NCBI GenBank assembly: GCA_017634595.1
Contig: JAGBNC010000014.1
Span: 1-61,244 of the forward strand
Length of the DNA: 61,244 bases
Origin: Bacteroidales bacterium
GTDB lineage: Bacteria > Bacteroidota > Bacteroidia > Bacteroidales > UBA932
Direction: 5' to 3'
A program made the translations under genes and the position numbers. Every line of letters starts with the position of its first letter. Position 1 is the first letter of the stretch. The notes under the pieces were generated by a model. The model saw nothing but the letters and a program-made list of their open reading frames with translations, did no database searches and was not told the origin of the DNA. This document shows, piece by piece, positions 40,484 through 49,084 of this stretch.

Positions 40484-43294
40484 ATGAAATATAGAACCAA
40501 AAGCCGGATAAGCCCATCTACCAATCGTACCCTTACTCCAGGGGCTCTTGAGATCTATTTATTGACCATCATTTTACTCGTTTCTTGTGACAGGAAGCCA
40601 GTCGCTTATACTCAGGAAGAAAGGCGGGCTGCTGAGTCTTTGGTCCGTTCGGCCGGCAGCATTGACTCCCTGGCTTCACTTCAAAGCTCGCTGGAGGGGA
40701 GTGGAGACTGCCTCGGGAGCATCGTTGCACTGCGTGAATGGGGGAAGGAACTTCGCAACGAAAGCCGCTTTGAGGAAGCGCTGAATGTTCATAGTGAAGG
40801 ACTTAGGCAGGCAGAGTCTGCCGGAGATACGCTTGAGTGGGTCCAGGCCCTGAACAACATCGGCACTGATTATCGCAGGATAGGGATGCTCGATGTTGCC
40901 CAAAACTACCACTACCGCGCCCGGATTTTGAGCGAAGAGTGTGCCGATACCTCCTATACGGCAAAGAAGAACCGGCTGATTTCCATCAATGGCCTGGGAA
41001 ATATTTACCTGACAATGAAGAACTATGATCGGGCCGACAGCGCTTTCCGTTATGCCCTGCAAGGCGAGAAGGAATTGAATAGTTCTCTTGGAATGGCGAT
41101 CAACTACGCCAACCTCGGGTCCATTTTCGAAGACCGAGGGCAGCTTGATTCGGCATGGGCGAGTTACCGTCTTGCTATGCACTACAATGAGGCGGCGGGA
41201 AGCAGGCTCGGCATGGCGTTGTGTCACATATACTTTGGCTCACTTTACGAAAAGGAGCGCCAGCTTGACAATGCAAGGGAAGAATATGAAGTAGCCTATC
41301 ACATGCTGGAGGAGTCCAAAGACGAATGGCATTTTCTGAATACGCTCGTGGCGTTGTCCGGCATATACATTATGACAGGAGACGGCACTAAGGCCATGGA
41401 GTATCTGGAGAAAGCCGGCAATATGGCTGAACAAATCAAGTCGGTGGAGCATCTTGTTGAAATCAATACGCTGTATTACAAGCATTTCAAGCAGCAACGG
41501 GATTATCGACGGGCACTACAATATCACGAACAGGCCATTGTCATGAAGGACAGTCTGTTGAACATGGAGATGATCAACCGCATCCAGAACACCAGCCTGA
41601 ACATCGAACGGGGGCGCCAGGAGAGGGAGATGAACTTGGCCAGGATGCGTTTGCAGCAGGAACGAATTGTACGTAACAGGGCTAACATCGTGGTGAGCTT
41701 TTTGCTGATCATTATCGCGTTGCTACTTTATATCCACTGGCTTTACACCCGAAGCAACAAGGCGTTGAAGCAGATATCCCAGGTGCGCGAGAATCTCTTT
41801 ACCAGTATCACCCACGAACTGCGCTCCCCGCTTACCCTGATACTCGGATTCAGCCATGATCTGCAGCAAACCGATTCTTCTGCAAATGTGAAGGAAAAGG
41901 CTCATGCTATTGAACGTCAGGGCAACGAATTGCTTTCGCTTATCAACCAGCTTCTTGATATCTCAAAAATCAAATCCGCCCTTATCACTCCCGACTGGCA
42001 AAACGGGAGTATCAAGACATACATAACTATGATTGTTGAGTCTTACCGAGACTTCGCAAGGGGCCGGAATATCGATCTCCAGTTCATTGCCAAAGAAGAC
42101 GTTGAGATGGATTTTGTCCCGGACTATGTGAACAAGGTTATGGGAAATCTGTTGTCCAATGCCTTCAAGTTTACTCCTGAGTACGGGAAAGTAAGCATTA
42201 GTATGTGGCGGGAAGGTGAAAAGCTGCGCATAGACGTGTCAGACACAGGGGAGGGCATGGATGAGGTGGCAGTCGCACATGCCTTCGAGCCTTTTTTCCA
42301 GGCCGAGAGCAAGCATAAACAGGATGGGACAGGAGTGGGGCTTGCGCTTGTCAAGCAAATTATAGATGTAGTGGAGGGGGAGGTATCTGTGGATAGTAAA
42401 TTAGGGCACGGTACTACCTTTCACTTGCAGCTTCCTATTCGTAACAATTGTAAACCCCTGGATGCAAATGTCGGGAAGCCAATTTTTCCCAAGCCCGAGA
42501 CCGTTCTAGACGACAGCGAGCCCGATGAGAACCAATGCCGGATACTCGTCATCGAAGACAATCGGGACATAGCGTCCTATATCGGCGCTCTGTTCGACAG
42601 CCGATACGCGGTGTCATATGCCACGAACGGACGAGATGGATTGGAGAAAGCCATGGATCTCGTTCCGGACCTTATCATCACCGATCTTATGATTCCCGGC
42701 ATGAGTGGATTGGATATCTGCCGGCAGATCCGGTCGAATGAGATTGTCAACCATATACCAATCATTGTCGTGACGGCCAGGGTTACGGAAGAAGAGAAAA
42801 TGCTGGGGCTCGAAGCCGGTGCGGACGTATATCTCACAAAGCCGTTCAATAGTGACGAACTGCGTACACTGGTTGATACCCAGCTTGAACGGCACCGCAA
42901 TCTGCGCAGGAAATACGGCGTGGATGTACCTGTCGGTAAAGAGGAGAGTAAATCACTTACCGACAACGGGCGACGCTTCCTGGCCAAGATTGTGGATCAA
43001 ATCTATCTGCTCATGGACAGGGGCAAGTTCAATGTGAATACGCTGGCGGGGAATCTTTGCATGAGTCCCCGTCAGTTCCATCGCAAGGTGTTGGCTCTGA
43101 GCGGGGAAACTCCTGCATCTTTTATCCTGAGAATCAAAATGAAGAGAGCCCGCCAGCTGCTTGAATCCAGACCTGGTATGACCATAGAGGAAATCGCTGA
43201 AAAGTGCGGTTTTGATTACCCCTCCAGTTTCTACCATTCCTTCAAGAAGATGTACGGCGTGACGCCGGCCAATTTCAGGAAAGGATCTTCTTGA
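40484..43294 (+). CDS. Hybrid two-component sensor/regulator with TPR sensor and AraC output
   Basis: A 936-residue one-protein signalling chain. The N terminus carries a hydrophobic segment with a possible lipobox (LLVSC). Residues 60-395 are tetratricopeptide repeats (ALNNIGTDYRRIGMLDVAQNYHYRARIL, AINYANLGSIFEDRGQLDSAWASYRLAM). One transmembrane helix lies near 405-425 (IVVSFLLIIIALLLYIHWLY). Next is a histidine kinase (FTSITHELRSPLTLILGF with the phosphorylated His; NLLSNAFKFTPEYG; DTGEGMDEV; GTGVGLALVKQ), then a receiver (ILVIEDNRDI, phospho-Asp in LIITDLMIPGMSGLD, LTKPF). A C-terminal AraC HTH follows (MSPRQFHRKVLALSGETP, IEEIAEKCGFDYPSSFYHSFKKMYGVTP). Most Bacteroides hybrids use beta-propellers as sensor; TPRs are a variant. 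Target genes are unknown; the SusC locus 4 kb upstream is one candidate. Confidence 0.93.
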   Translation: MKYRTKSRISPSTNRTLTPGALEIYLLTIILLVSCDRKPVAYTQEERRAAESLVRSAGSIDSLASLQSSLEGSGDCLGSIVALREWGKELRNESRFEEALNVHSEGLRQAESAGDTLEWVQALNNIGTDYRRIGMLDVAQNYHYRARILSEECADTSYTAKKNRLISINGLGNIYLTMKNYDRADSAFRYALQGEKELNSSLGMAINYANLGSIFEDRGQLDSAWASYRLAMHYNEAAGSRLGMALCHIYFGSLYEKERQLDNAREEYEVAYHMLEESKDEWHFLNTLVALSGIYIMTGDGTKAMEYLEKAGNMAEQIKSVEHLVEINTLYYKHFKQQRDYRRALQYHEQAIVMKDSLLNMEMINRIQNTSLNIERGRQEREMNLARMRLQQERIVRNRANIVVSFLLIIIALLLYIHWLYTRSNKALKQISQVRENLFTSITHELRSPLTLILGFSHDLQQTDSSANVKEKAHAIERQGNELLSLINQLLDISKIKSALITPDWQNGSIKTYITMIVESYRDFARGRNIDLQFIAKEDVEMDFVPDYVNKVMGNLLSNAFKFTPEYGKVSISMWREGEKLRIDVSDTGEGMDEVAVAHAFEPFFQAESKHKQDGTGVGLALVKQIIDVVEGEVSVDSKLGHGTTFHLQLPIRNNCKPLDANVGKPIFPKPETVLDDSEPDENQCRILVIEDNRDIASYIGALFDSRYAVSYATNGRDGLEKAMDLVPDLIITDLMIPGMSGLDICRQIRSNEIVNHIPIIVVTARVTEEEKMLGLEAGADVYLTKPFNSDELRTLVDTQLERHRNLRRKYGVDVPVGKEESKSLTDNGRRFLAKIVDQIYLLMDRGKFNVNTLAGNLCMSPRQFHRKVLALSGETPASFILRIKMKRARQLLESRPGMTIEEIAEKCGFDYPSSFYHSFKKMYGVTPANFRKGSS

Positions 43295-43332
43295 AAATGA
43301 CGGTCTCTTCCTTCAGTGAGATCTTGCTGACC

Positions 43333-43959
43333 TCATAATCTTACAGGATAACGGATAACGGTTTTTAATTTGTCTGCGGATGTCTTCCTCGGATCGGAGA
43401 GATAGATCTCATGGTGCATCCGCTTGTCGTCGATGGCGATGGAGAGCCCTTCCTGGGCGGCCAGCGCCTTCATCTTGCCTATGGTTACCGGCTCCATGTC
43501 GTACGGGCCGATGTGCATGCACTGCACGCATCGCCCTTCCTCGTAATGGAAGAACTCGGCTTTGGAGAAGTCCTTCTTCTTTTTTCTCGCAGCTGTCTCA
43601 ACGGCCCAGTCAAAATCCTCCTTCGTCACGAAATCCGGCAGGCGCAGCATTGAGATGAAATGGAAGTCATCCTTCCGGTCATAGTCCACATCACCCGTCT
43701 CGGACCACCAGAGGCCCTCCAGAGGGGGGACGACGAAGTCGAAATAGCCGTCGATACGGTGGTCGCCCATCTTGCTCATCTTGATGGTAAAAGCAATGCC
43801 GTACAGTAGCTCGATAGATGCCTTGTATTCACTGTCCTCTTCATTGGGATTGCCTTTGCCCCGAACCGCGACGAAGTTTGCGGGGGGCACATCCACGATG
43901 GAAGGGGTGACGGGAGGAAGATAGTACTCCTTGTACTCTTTCTTGAAATCAAATGCCAT
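43333..43959 (-). CDS. GyrI-like small-molecule-binding domain protein
   Basis: About 208 residues, cytoplasmic. Matches the GyrI-like/YoaP-type SOUL fold used for binding small molecules: MAFDFKKEYKEYYLPPVTPSIVDVPPANFVAVRGKGNPN at the start, LYGIAFTIKMSKM, EGLWW, FHFISMLRLPDFVTKEDFDWAV, and HYEEGRCVQCMHIGPYDMEPVTIGKM. The conserved Trp and Glu residues of the ligand pocket appear present (WW, HYEEG). Stand-alone members are thought to bind or hydrolyse hydrophobic xenobiotics. Start is ATG 43959, since the frame upstream to 44016 adds non-family sequence. Single gene, convergent with the hybrid sensor. Confidence 0.82.
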   Translation of the reverse strand: MAFDFKKEYKEYYLPPVTPSIVDVPPANFVAVRGKGNPNEEDSEYKASIELLYGIAFTIKMSKMGDHRIDGYFDFVVPPLEGLWWSETGDVDYDRKDDFHFISMLRLPDFVTKEDFDWAVETAARKKKKDFSKAEFFHYEEGRCVQCMHIGPYDMEPVTIGKMKALAAQEGLSIAIDDKRMHHEIYLSDPRKTSADKLKTVIRYPVRL

Positions 43960-44055
43960 AGCCGAATAATAAGCAATATTACTTTGTAAATGTATTATTT
44001 TTCTATTATCTGTCAATAGGGGCGATGAAACTTTTTTTCTTGCAGGGCATTCTTC

Positions 44056-45165
44056 TTATTTGAGCGCCTGAATGAGCGCTTCAAGCTGCTTGGAGGTCAT
44101 TCCTTGAGAGAGTAAATAGGTCGAGAATGATGTAACAAAGTCAGTCTCCGGCAGTTTGGCCTCGTCGCTTATGCTGGCATAATACATCAGGCAGGGGTTG
44201 AGCCTCAAGGACACCAATGTGCTGCATACATTGCTGTCTTTTTCGGGTGTTTTACCGTAATAGTTTTTGTATGTAATCAGATAGTCGTCCACTATTTCTG
44301 TATACGAAGCTCCGCATAATCCCTCAAGAAGCGCACATACATATCCTGTTCGATCCTTTCCTTCCATGCAATGTACGACATAGGGGGCAGGGTGCGAGGG
44401 CAGTTCAATAAGCGCCTTTATCAGTCGGCTGTTGTAGTCTTCTGCCGTAGGATCCGCTTTCAGCGGACACAGTATCACGTTGCCATCCTCCCACAAAGAT
44501 CTGCTGTAGGACGGCATTTCGTATGCCAGGATCTTTTCTTCGGTATCGGCCAGGTTGAGCACTGTCCTCACACTGTTATCTCTCAAATACTCTGATACAT
44601 AGTCGGCACGGCCGATATCATTGCAGAATGGAGAAGAACTGCGGTGCAGTTTGCCATTGGCAATGATGCCGGCTTCTACGGCGCGTGCATTTGCAAATTC
44701 AGCATTGGATAGGAATGAATAATTGTTACGGCTATTGGTGTATTTCATGCTCAGGGCCTGTTGAACATTAATGCTGCCGCCCTTTTCCTCCATCCTGACT
44801 ATGACAGCGTGCCCTTCAAGTCCTTGGAGTTCTTCAGGCAGCCCGGTGTTATTGGCCGTAAAGCAGATGCTGGGGTAGGTAGGATATGCGATGCACAGGT
44901 ATTCACCGTTGCGTGAATAAAAGCCGTCGTAATATGGCATCACAATATCTTTGTTGTCAATGTTGATGCTGATAATATCGCCAAGCGTGAATCCGGCCTC
45001 GGCCATGTCGGTCTCCGTGAAATCCAGCATAGCTGCACCAAACTCGTTATAGGATAATACCGTGCCTTTCAGCATGGGCACGTTCTTGTCGGGGCTTTTA
45101 TGGCACGATATCAAGCATACGATAACGGCTAGGCTCAATGCGATAAAGTTATTCTTCTTGAACAT
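44056..45165 (-). CDS. Tyrosine/dual-specificity phosphatase lipoprotein
   Basis: About 369 residues. Signal peptide MFKKNNFIALSLAVIVCLISC with lipobox. Residues 25-125 are a beta domain (TVLSYNEFGAAMLDFTETDMAEAGFTLGDIISINI), resembling the C-terminal barrel of SAM-hydroxide adenosyltransferases. Residues 140-369 are a Y_phosphatase3-type domain: NARAVEAGIIANGKLHRSSSPF, VRTVLNLADTEEKI and the P-loop VHCMEGKDRTGYVCALL with catalytic Cys and Arg (CX5R). A periplasmic or surface-attached phosphatase removing phosphate from proteins, lipids or sugars; the substrate is unknown. The combination of the front domain and the phosphatase in a lipoprotein is not one I know well. Confidence 0.82.
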   Translation of the reverse strand: MFKKNNFIALSLAVIVCLISCHKSPDKNVPMLKGTVLSYNEFGAAMLDFTETDMAEAGFTLGDIISINIDNKDIVMPYYDGFYSRNGEYLCIAYPTYPSICFTANNTGLPEELQGLEGHAVIVRMEEKGGSINVQQALSMKYTNSRNNYSFLSNAEFANARAVEAGIIANGKLHRSSSPFCNDIGRADYVSEYLRDNSVRTVLNLADTEEKILAYEMPSYSRSLWEDGNVILCPLKADPTAEDYNSRLIKALIELPSHPAPYVVHCMEGKDRTGYVCALLEGLCGASYTEIVDDYLITYKNYYGKTPEKDSNVCSTLVSLRLNPCLMYYASISDEAKLPETDFVTSFSTYLLSQGMTSKQLEALIQALK

Positions 45166-45208
45166 AATATGAGAATATAATTTAACCACCTTTAGACTGG
45201 GTGAATCT

Positions 45209-45610
45209 CTACATCCCGGAGGATTCCAATTCCTCCACTATCAAGGGGAGGAGAATCTCGTCGGCAGGCAGCCATTTGACGGAATGAATTTCATCTTTGG
45301 ACAGCCACTTGGCAGCCTCATGTTCATTGAGGTGCATAGCGTCACTGACCAGTGACGACATATAGCAGTGCATGGTAAGATGGAATTTGGGGTAATCCCA
45401 ATCAACCGTATAAAGGAACTTGTCAACGCTGATTTCAGCATCTAGTTCTTCGCGAATCTCGCGCACGAGTGCCTGTTCGGGCGTCTCGCCAGGCTCCATC
45501 TTCCCACCCGGGAACTCCCACCAATCCTTGAAATCTCCATACCCGCGCTGCGTGGCAAACACCTTGCCTCCTTTCTGTATAATGGCAGCGACTACTTCTA
45601 TTGTTTTCAT
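45209..45610 (-). CDS. Nudix hydrolase, MutT-like
   Basis: A 133-residue Nudix enzyme with the complete box GGKMEPGETPEQALVREIREEL, preceded by the substrate-strand motif DWWEFPGG and followed by DKFLYTVDWDYPKFHLTMHCY and WLPADEILLP. This profile matches MutT/8-oxo-(d)GTP and (d)CTP pyrophosphohydrolases, which clear damaged or excess nucleotides. Start at ATG 45610 (MKTIEVVAAIIQ); nine extra residues upstream are possible but not family-like. Single gene between the phosphatase and the HTH regulator. Confidence 0.9.
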   Translation of the reverse strand: MKTIEVVAAIIQKGGKVFATQRGYGDFKDWWEFPGGKMEPGETPEQALVREIREELDAEISVDKFLYTVDWDYPKFHLTMHCYMSSLVSDAMHLNEHEAAKWLSKDEIHSVKWLPADEILLPLIVEELESSGM

Positions 45611-45700
45611 CCCATCAACAAGTTTTCGAACCGGCAATTGCTTGATTTCGCAAAAGTAGCAAAAATGGACGACAAAGCATAACTGCGCCGAGGGTGCGTA

Positions 45701-46159
45701 TTACAGCCTGCTGCAGGCATCGACAAAAAGCTTTGGGTCGATTTTAAGTTCTTTGCAAATGCGTGAAGCGATTCCTAGAGAGGGGACGACTGCACCTCTG
45801 ATGTATTCGCTGATCCTTGACTGGCTTGTGCCGACCCTGCCGGCAAGTGTTTTCTGAGCCATTCCTTGCTGCTTGAGGTGCTTCTTGATGAGGACGGACA
45901 GAGTCTGCTCAGGTTCTCCATCTTCAAAAGAAGGCTCGTTCAATGTATGATCGTACCTAGTTTCCCAGTCTTTGACAGCATTAGAGATTCTTATCAGGTT
46001 ATCCAAACTCATTCCTCTGTTGCCGCTTAGCCATAGTGACAGTTGACTTTGCCGTATTCCGAGATACTTGCCAAGTTCTTTCTGGGTGATTCTTTTGCTC
46101 AGCATCTCCGAATTGAGTTCTGCGAGGAAATAACGTCGTTCTATTCGTGTGATGTCCAT
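45701..46159 (-). CDS. Regulator with two helix-turn-helix (XRE-type) domains
   Basis: A 152-residue protein with two Cro/CI-type HTH domains in series. The first, residues 8-62: MLSKRITQKELGKYLGIRQS then QLSLWLSGNRGMSLDNLIRI. The second, residues 85-150: LIKKHLKQQGMAQKTLAGRVGTSQSRISEYIRGAVVPSLGIASRICKELKI. An acidic linker (EPSFEDGEPEQT) separates them. Such tandem-HTH repressors can bind two half-sites from one chain. It diverges from three plus-strand genes, and copies of TACGTTT lie at its own start codon and in the shared gap, so it probably represses itself and those genes. Local DNA is AT-richer than the core genome, suggesting transfer. Confidence 0.85.
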   Translation of the reverse strand: MDITRIERRYFLAELNSEMLSKRITQKELGKYLGIRQSQLSLWLSGNRGMSLDNLIRISNAVKDWETRYDHTLNEPSFEDGEPEQTLSVLIKKHLKQQGMAQKTLAGRVGTSQSRISEYIRGAVVPSLGIASRICKELKIDPKLFVDACSRL

Positions 46160-46284
46160 ACGTTTCTTGTATTACTTCTGCGAAGATAAGGAATAATTTC
46201 ATTATTTTAATACGTTTAGCGGAAGAAAATTTGCAAAACCGGTTGAGTTAAGATAATTTTGGCAAAGAAATTACATTAAACGTA
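46159..46284. promoter_or_regulatory. Three TACGTTT half-sites, candidate operators of the double-HTH regulator
   Basis: TACGTTTC at 46159-46166, touching the regulator's start codon; TACGTTTA at 46211-46218; and its inverse TAAACGTA at 46277-46284, just before the ATG at 46290. The last two flank the plus-strand promoter at 46230-46261 symmetrically enough to block it. Confidence 0.4.
46230..46261 (+). promoter_or_regulatory. Promoter of the unknown three-gene cassette
   Basis: TTTG at 46230-46233, 20 bases, then a perfect TAATTTTG (TAnnTTTG) at 46254-46261, 28 bases before the ATG at 46290. Confidence 0.6.
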
Positions 46285-46289
46285 ACATT

Positions 46290-46832
46290 ATGAGTGAATA
46301 TACAGTGGTGTACTTGAGAGAGAAAGCAGCCCCGCTTTTGTCTTTTCGTGACCACCCAACGGTGGAGGAACTTGAAGGCAAAAGTGAAGAAGAAATACAA
46401 GCTATTTACCAGGAGATTCAAACTTACAATGACACAGTAGAAGAAACTTTTGGTTGCGAATTATTTTATCTTACAACTACGCCCAGCAGGCGACTTAATG
46501 TCTTGCCATGGTCGCCAGATCCCAAGCCATTGACAAAAGGTTTGCTGGAGGAAATCATTAATTTCTATAATGAAAGGATATCTTCCTACGTAAGGATTAT
46601 ATCTGAAAGAAAAGAGGATGTAGAGCGCTACGAGGCAAGGATTATCAGGGCAAACGCTGATTTATATGATAAGATTGATGAAGACATCTTTGACTGTAAA
46701 CGCAGTATAGAGGAAAGCCAGGAGGAAATGGACGAACTGAAATTCTATTGTTCCGAATTTAGATTTCTACAGGGAATTCTTGATAATAAATCCAATTCAG
46801 AACGCTATGAATTGATATATACAAAATGCTGA
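46290..46832 (+). CDS. Hypothetical protein, first gene of cassette
   Basis: A 180-residue acidic cytoplasmic protein that I do not recognise. Residues 1-35 contain short strands (YTVVYLREKAAPLL). Residues 36-55 are an acidic helix (KSEEEIQAIYQEIQTYND), followed by FGCELFYLTTTPSRRLNVLPW. The C-terminal half (90-175) is strongly helical and charged, likely a coiled coil (YVRIISERKEDVERYEARIIRANADLYDKI, KRSIEESQEEMDELKFY). No signal peptide or membrane helix. It shares one transcript with the next two genes (gaps of nine and five bases). Its low GC content resembles that of its neighbours and differs from the flanking genes. Function unknown. Confidence 0.7.
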   Translation: MSEYTVVYLREKAAPLLSFRDHPTVEELEGKSEEEIQAIYQEIQTYNDTVEETFGCELFYLTTTPSRRLNVLPWSPDPKPLTKGLLEEIINFYNERISSYVRIISERKEDVERYEARIIRANADLYDKIDEDIFDCKRSIEESQEEMDELKFYCSEFRFLQGILDNKSNSERYELIYTKC

Positions 46833-46841
46833 AATCTAGCC

Positions 46842-47552
46842 ATGTATACAATAGTCAATTTCAAGGACCTTGGAAAAGTTGGGAGTAAAAAACGCTGGCG
46901 TGGATACAAACTGTGCTACATTGACGGAATTCCAGAAACATATTACGACTTTACTCCAGAGGCTAAGGCCTATCGGGAAACGGAAGAGTGGAAATGTGAA
47001 GATATGCGCAGGGAAGAGAAATACAGAAGGGAGGGGCGTATGTCATCGGATGATCCAGAGTTTAGCATATTTACAAATCCAATCCTGAGGAGAGGAGCCG
47101 AATGTCAGGATTATCCAAATCCACAATTTATCCCAGGAGAGCAGACATTATTCGCATACTTCACACCAATACCTTTGGGAGAGCAATGGGGTGATGATTG
47201 GGATGACGCTCCTTATGATTGTAATGCTGGACGCCCTTATGATGACGAAGTTATTGAAGTTAATGGGAATCATGTCGCAACCAAGATAGAGGAGTACGAA
47301 ATACTCCAGGTTATGTTTTACCTGCCACAAGACAGTTGGAGCGTGAAGTATCCCCTGGACTATGGCTATAATACTCCTTTTTGTGTCAGGGATATCAACG
47401 GTGGCGCAGTTGCCTGGGTATACTACAGAGGAGAAACCTACAAGAGTTGTAAAGGAGCTATTTCGATTCAAGCGGGATGCGACCCATGGGAATTTATGGA
47501 TAAGGTCAATAGGATCAACCAAGAGCTTGGTCCATTTCAGCCAAATGATTAG
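46842..47552 (+). CDS. Hypothetical protein, second gene of cassette
   Basis: A 236-residue cytoplasmic protein of no family I recognise. It starts with a strand-rich segment (YTIVNFKDLGKVGSKKRWRGYKLCYIDGIPETYYDF), then a charged helix (YRETEEWKCEDMRREEKYRREGR), an aromatic/acidic middle (TLFAYFTPIPLGEQWGDDWDDAPYDCNAGRPYDDEV) and a C-terminal part with WSVKYPLDYGYNTPF and CVRDINGGAVAWVYYRGETY. Several Trp, Tyr, Cys and Asp residues give it a compact globular look. It lies nine bases after the first gene and five before the phosphoesterase, in the same low-GC block. It could supply a binding module for the phosphoesterase; that is a guess. Confidence 0.7.
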   Translation: MYTIVNFKDLGKVGSKKRWRGYKLCYIDGIPETYYDFTPEAKAYRETEEWKCEDMRREEKYRREGRMSSDDPEFSIFTNPILRRGAECQDYPNPQFIPGEQTLFAYFTPIPLGEQWGDDWDDAPYDCNAGRPYDDEVIEVNGNHVATKIEEYEILQVMFYLPQDSWSVKYPLDYGYNTPFCVRDINGGAVAWVYYRGETYKSCKGAISIQAGCDPWEFMDKVNRINQELGPFQPND

Positions 47553-47557
47553 GAATT

Positions 47558-49084
47558 ATGAAAATACAATACGCATCCGACTTGCATCTGGAGTTGCGGG
47601 ATAATATGAACTACATTAAGAACAATCCTCTACCTGTAATCGGGGATATTTTGGTCCTTGCCGGAGATATCTATTATCTGGACAATCCATCTATAACCCA
47701 CTTGCAATTTTGGGACTGGTGTGCGGATCATTTTCAATATACACTTATTGTACCTGGGAATCATGAGTACTACAACTATAGTGATATTCAGGAGCGAGGA
47801 GACTCGTGGTACTGGATGTTGAGAAACAATGTGGGTTACTTCCACAATCAGGCTGTAAGAATCGGCGACGTCGCCTTTTTCCTGACAACACTCTGGTCGA
47901 TCATCACAAATCCCAACAAGACTATTGTTAGCAGGTCGATAAATGACTACTACAGAATCAAATGTGGAAAACGTTTGTTAACTCCAGACGATATAAATGC
48001 CCAGCATCTGAAGTGCCTTGACTTTCTTGATAAAGGATTGAAGTTGGACGAAAAACACAAAGTCGTTGTGTCACATCACGTTCCCACAAGAAGTTGCGTC
48101 GCTCCGTGTCATCTGGATTCTCCATTAACCGATGCATTTTGTGCCAACCTTGACAAATATATTGAGTACAGGAATATTGACGCTTGGATTTATGGCCATT
48201 CCCATACAAATATCGACAGGGGTATTGGAAAAACAAGGGTTGCCCTGCAGGATATCCGCCCTGGTCCCGGGTCCCAGCATCTCGATGAGCAGGCCGATAT
48301 CAGCCGTGTAAACTTTGAACACATTGTCTTTGGCATTGCCTTCCATCGGGAGACCGGTGATATCGGTATTGTAGCAGCGGCAGATAATGCCGGCGTCTTC
48401 CAGCCACTGGAGGGAGCCAAGATAGGTTTCACCTCGTCCGCCGGGCTTAACCTTGCTGTATTGGAATTTCTTGTTCTCCTTGGCCAGCTGCTTGGGGATG
48501 GAATTGAAGCACTCGCGGATGTGGGGCTTGTCTTTGTCCGGAGCATACTTGACCATATCGTCGCGGTACTCCTTCAAGATGCCCTTGTATTCCTCACTGA
48601 CGGCGTTCATGTTGTTTGTGGCCAGGAATGCGTTGATGGGAGCGGGGAGTCCACCGATAGCAACATAGAGGTTCAGATACTGTCTCATGGCCACGCGGAT
48701 TCCTTCCGGAACCGGCGTTTCCTCCGTGTAGAACTTCCGGAGAGCCTCGATGACATCCGGATTCATACCGTTGGCCCAGAGGAACTCCTCAAAGTCCAGC
48801 GTGTACATCTCGATGATATCCTCGCTGCCTACAGGAACGGAGTTGATGCCCAGATCTTTCTTCTGAACCATCTTGCGACGCAGCTTTTTGAGTTCATCGC
48901 CGTAGCCCTGGACGCCCAGCAGGGAGCCAGTGGCAATCACGTCAAAGCGTCCGTCCTCTTTGAAGAACTTGAGCGAAGTCCTGGCCTCGGGGCATTCCTG
49001 GATCTGAAGTTGATGCGTATCTTCTACGAAGAATGGAAGGGAATTGAGGCAAATTCGTCAGTTGCGACTGACGAATTATACTGA
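47558..49084 (+). CDS. Metallophosphoesterase with chimeric, read-through C terminus
   Basis: The first 227 residues (to about 48238) are a calcineurin-like phosphoesterase with every metal motif: ASDLHLE, LAGDIYYL, PGNHEYYN, VVSHHVPT and YGHSHTNID. It would hydrolyse phosphodiesters or phosphomonoesters in the cytoplasm. After GIGKTR the frame continues for another 280 codons, but this is antisense to an ATPase fragment (48239-49002, minus) and then enters a decayed DUF1016 gene. The family's own last 20-30 residues are lost. The catalytic domain may still work with a nonsense tail, or the product may be unstable. Third gene of the double-HTH cassette, five bases after its neighbour. Confidence 0.75.
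   Translation: MKIQYASDLHLELRDNMNYIKNNPLPVIGDILVLAGDIYYLDNPSITHLQFWDWCADHFQYTLIVPGNHEYYNYSDIQERGDSWYWMLRNNVGYFHNQAVRIGDVAFFLTTLWSIITNPNKTIVSRSINDYYRIKCGKRLLTPDDINAQHLKCLDFLDKGLKLDEKHKVVVSHHVPTRSCVAPCHLDSPLTDAFCANLDKYIEYRNIDAWIYGHSHTNIDRGIGKTRVALQDIRPGPGSQHLDEQADISRVNFEHIVFGIAFHRETGDIGIVAAADNAGVFQPLEGAKIGFTSSAGLNLAVLEFLVLLGQLLGDGIEALADVGLVFVRSILDHIVAVLLQDALVFLTDGVHVVCGQECVDGSGESTDSNIEVQILSHGHADSFRNRRFLRVELPESLDDIRIHTVGPEELLKVQRVHLDDILAAYRNGVDAQIFLLNHLATQLFEFIAVALDAQQGASGNHVKASVLFEELERSPGLGAFLDLKLMRIFYEEWKGIEANSSVATDELY
48239..49002 (-). pseudogene. Fragment of AAA_14/DUF4143-type ATPase
   Basis: Both ends are missing. The recognisable part starts at IQECPEARTSLKFFKEDGRFDVIATGSLLGV (end of the AAA domain, sensor region) and continues through DIIEMYTLDFEEFLWANGM, GGLPAPINAFLATNN and KVKPGGRGETYLG, then stops at GTRADILQG, where the phosphoesterase sequence begins on the other strand. 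The P-loop and the C-terminal nuclease-like DUF4143 end are absent. The frame is intact within the fragment, suggesting a recent event. It is a paralogue of the fragment at 57613-58428, about 80% identical where they overlap, by eye. Confidence 0.8.
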
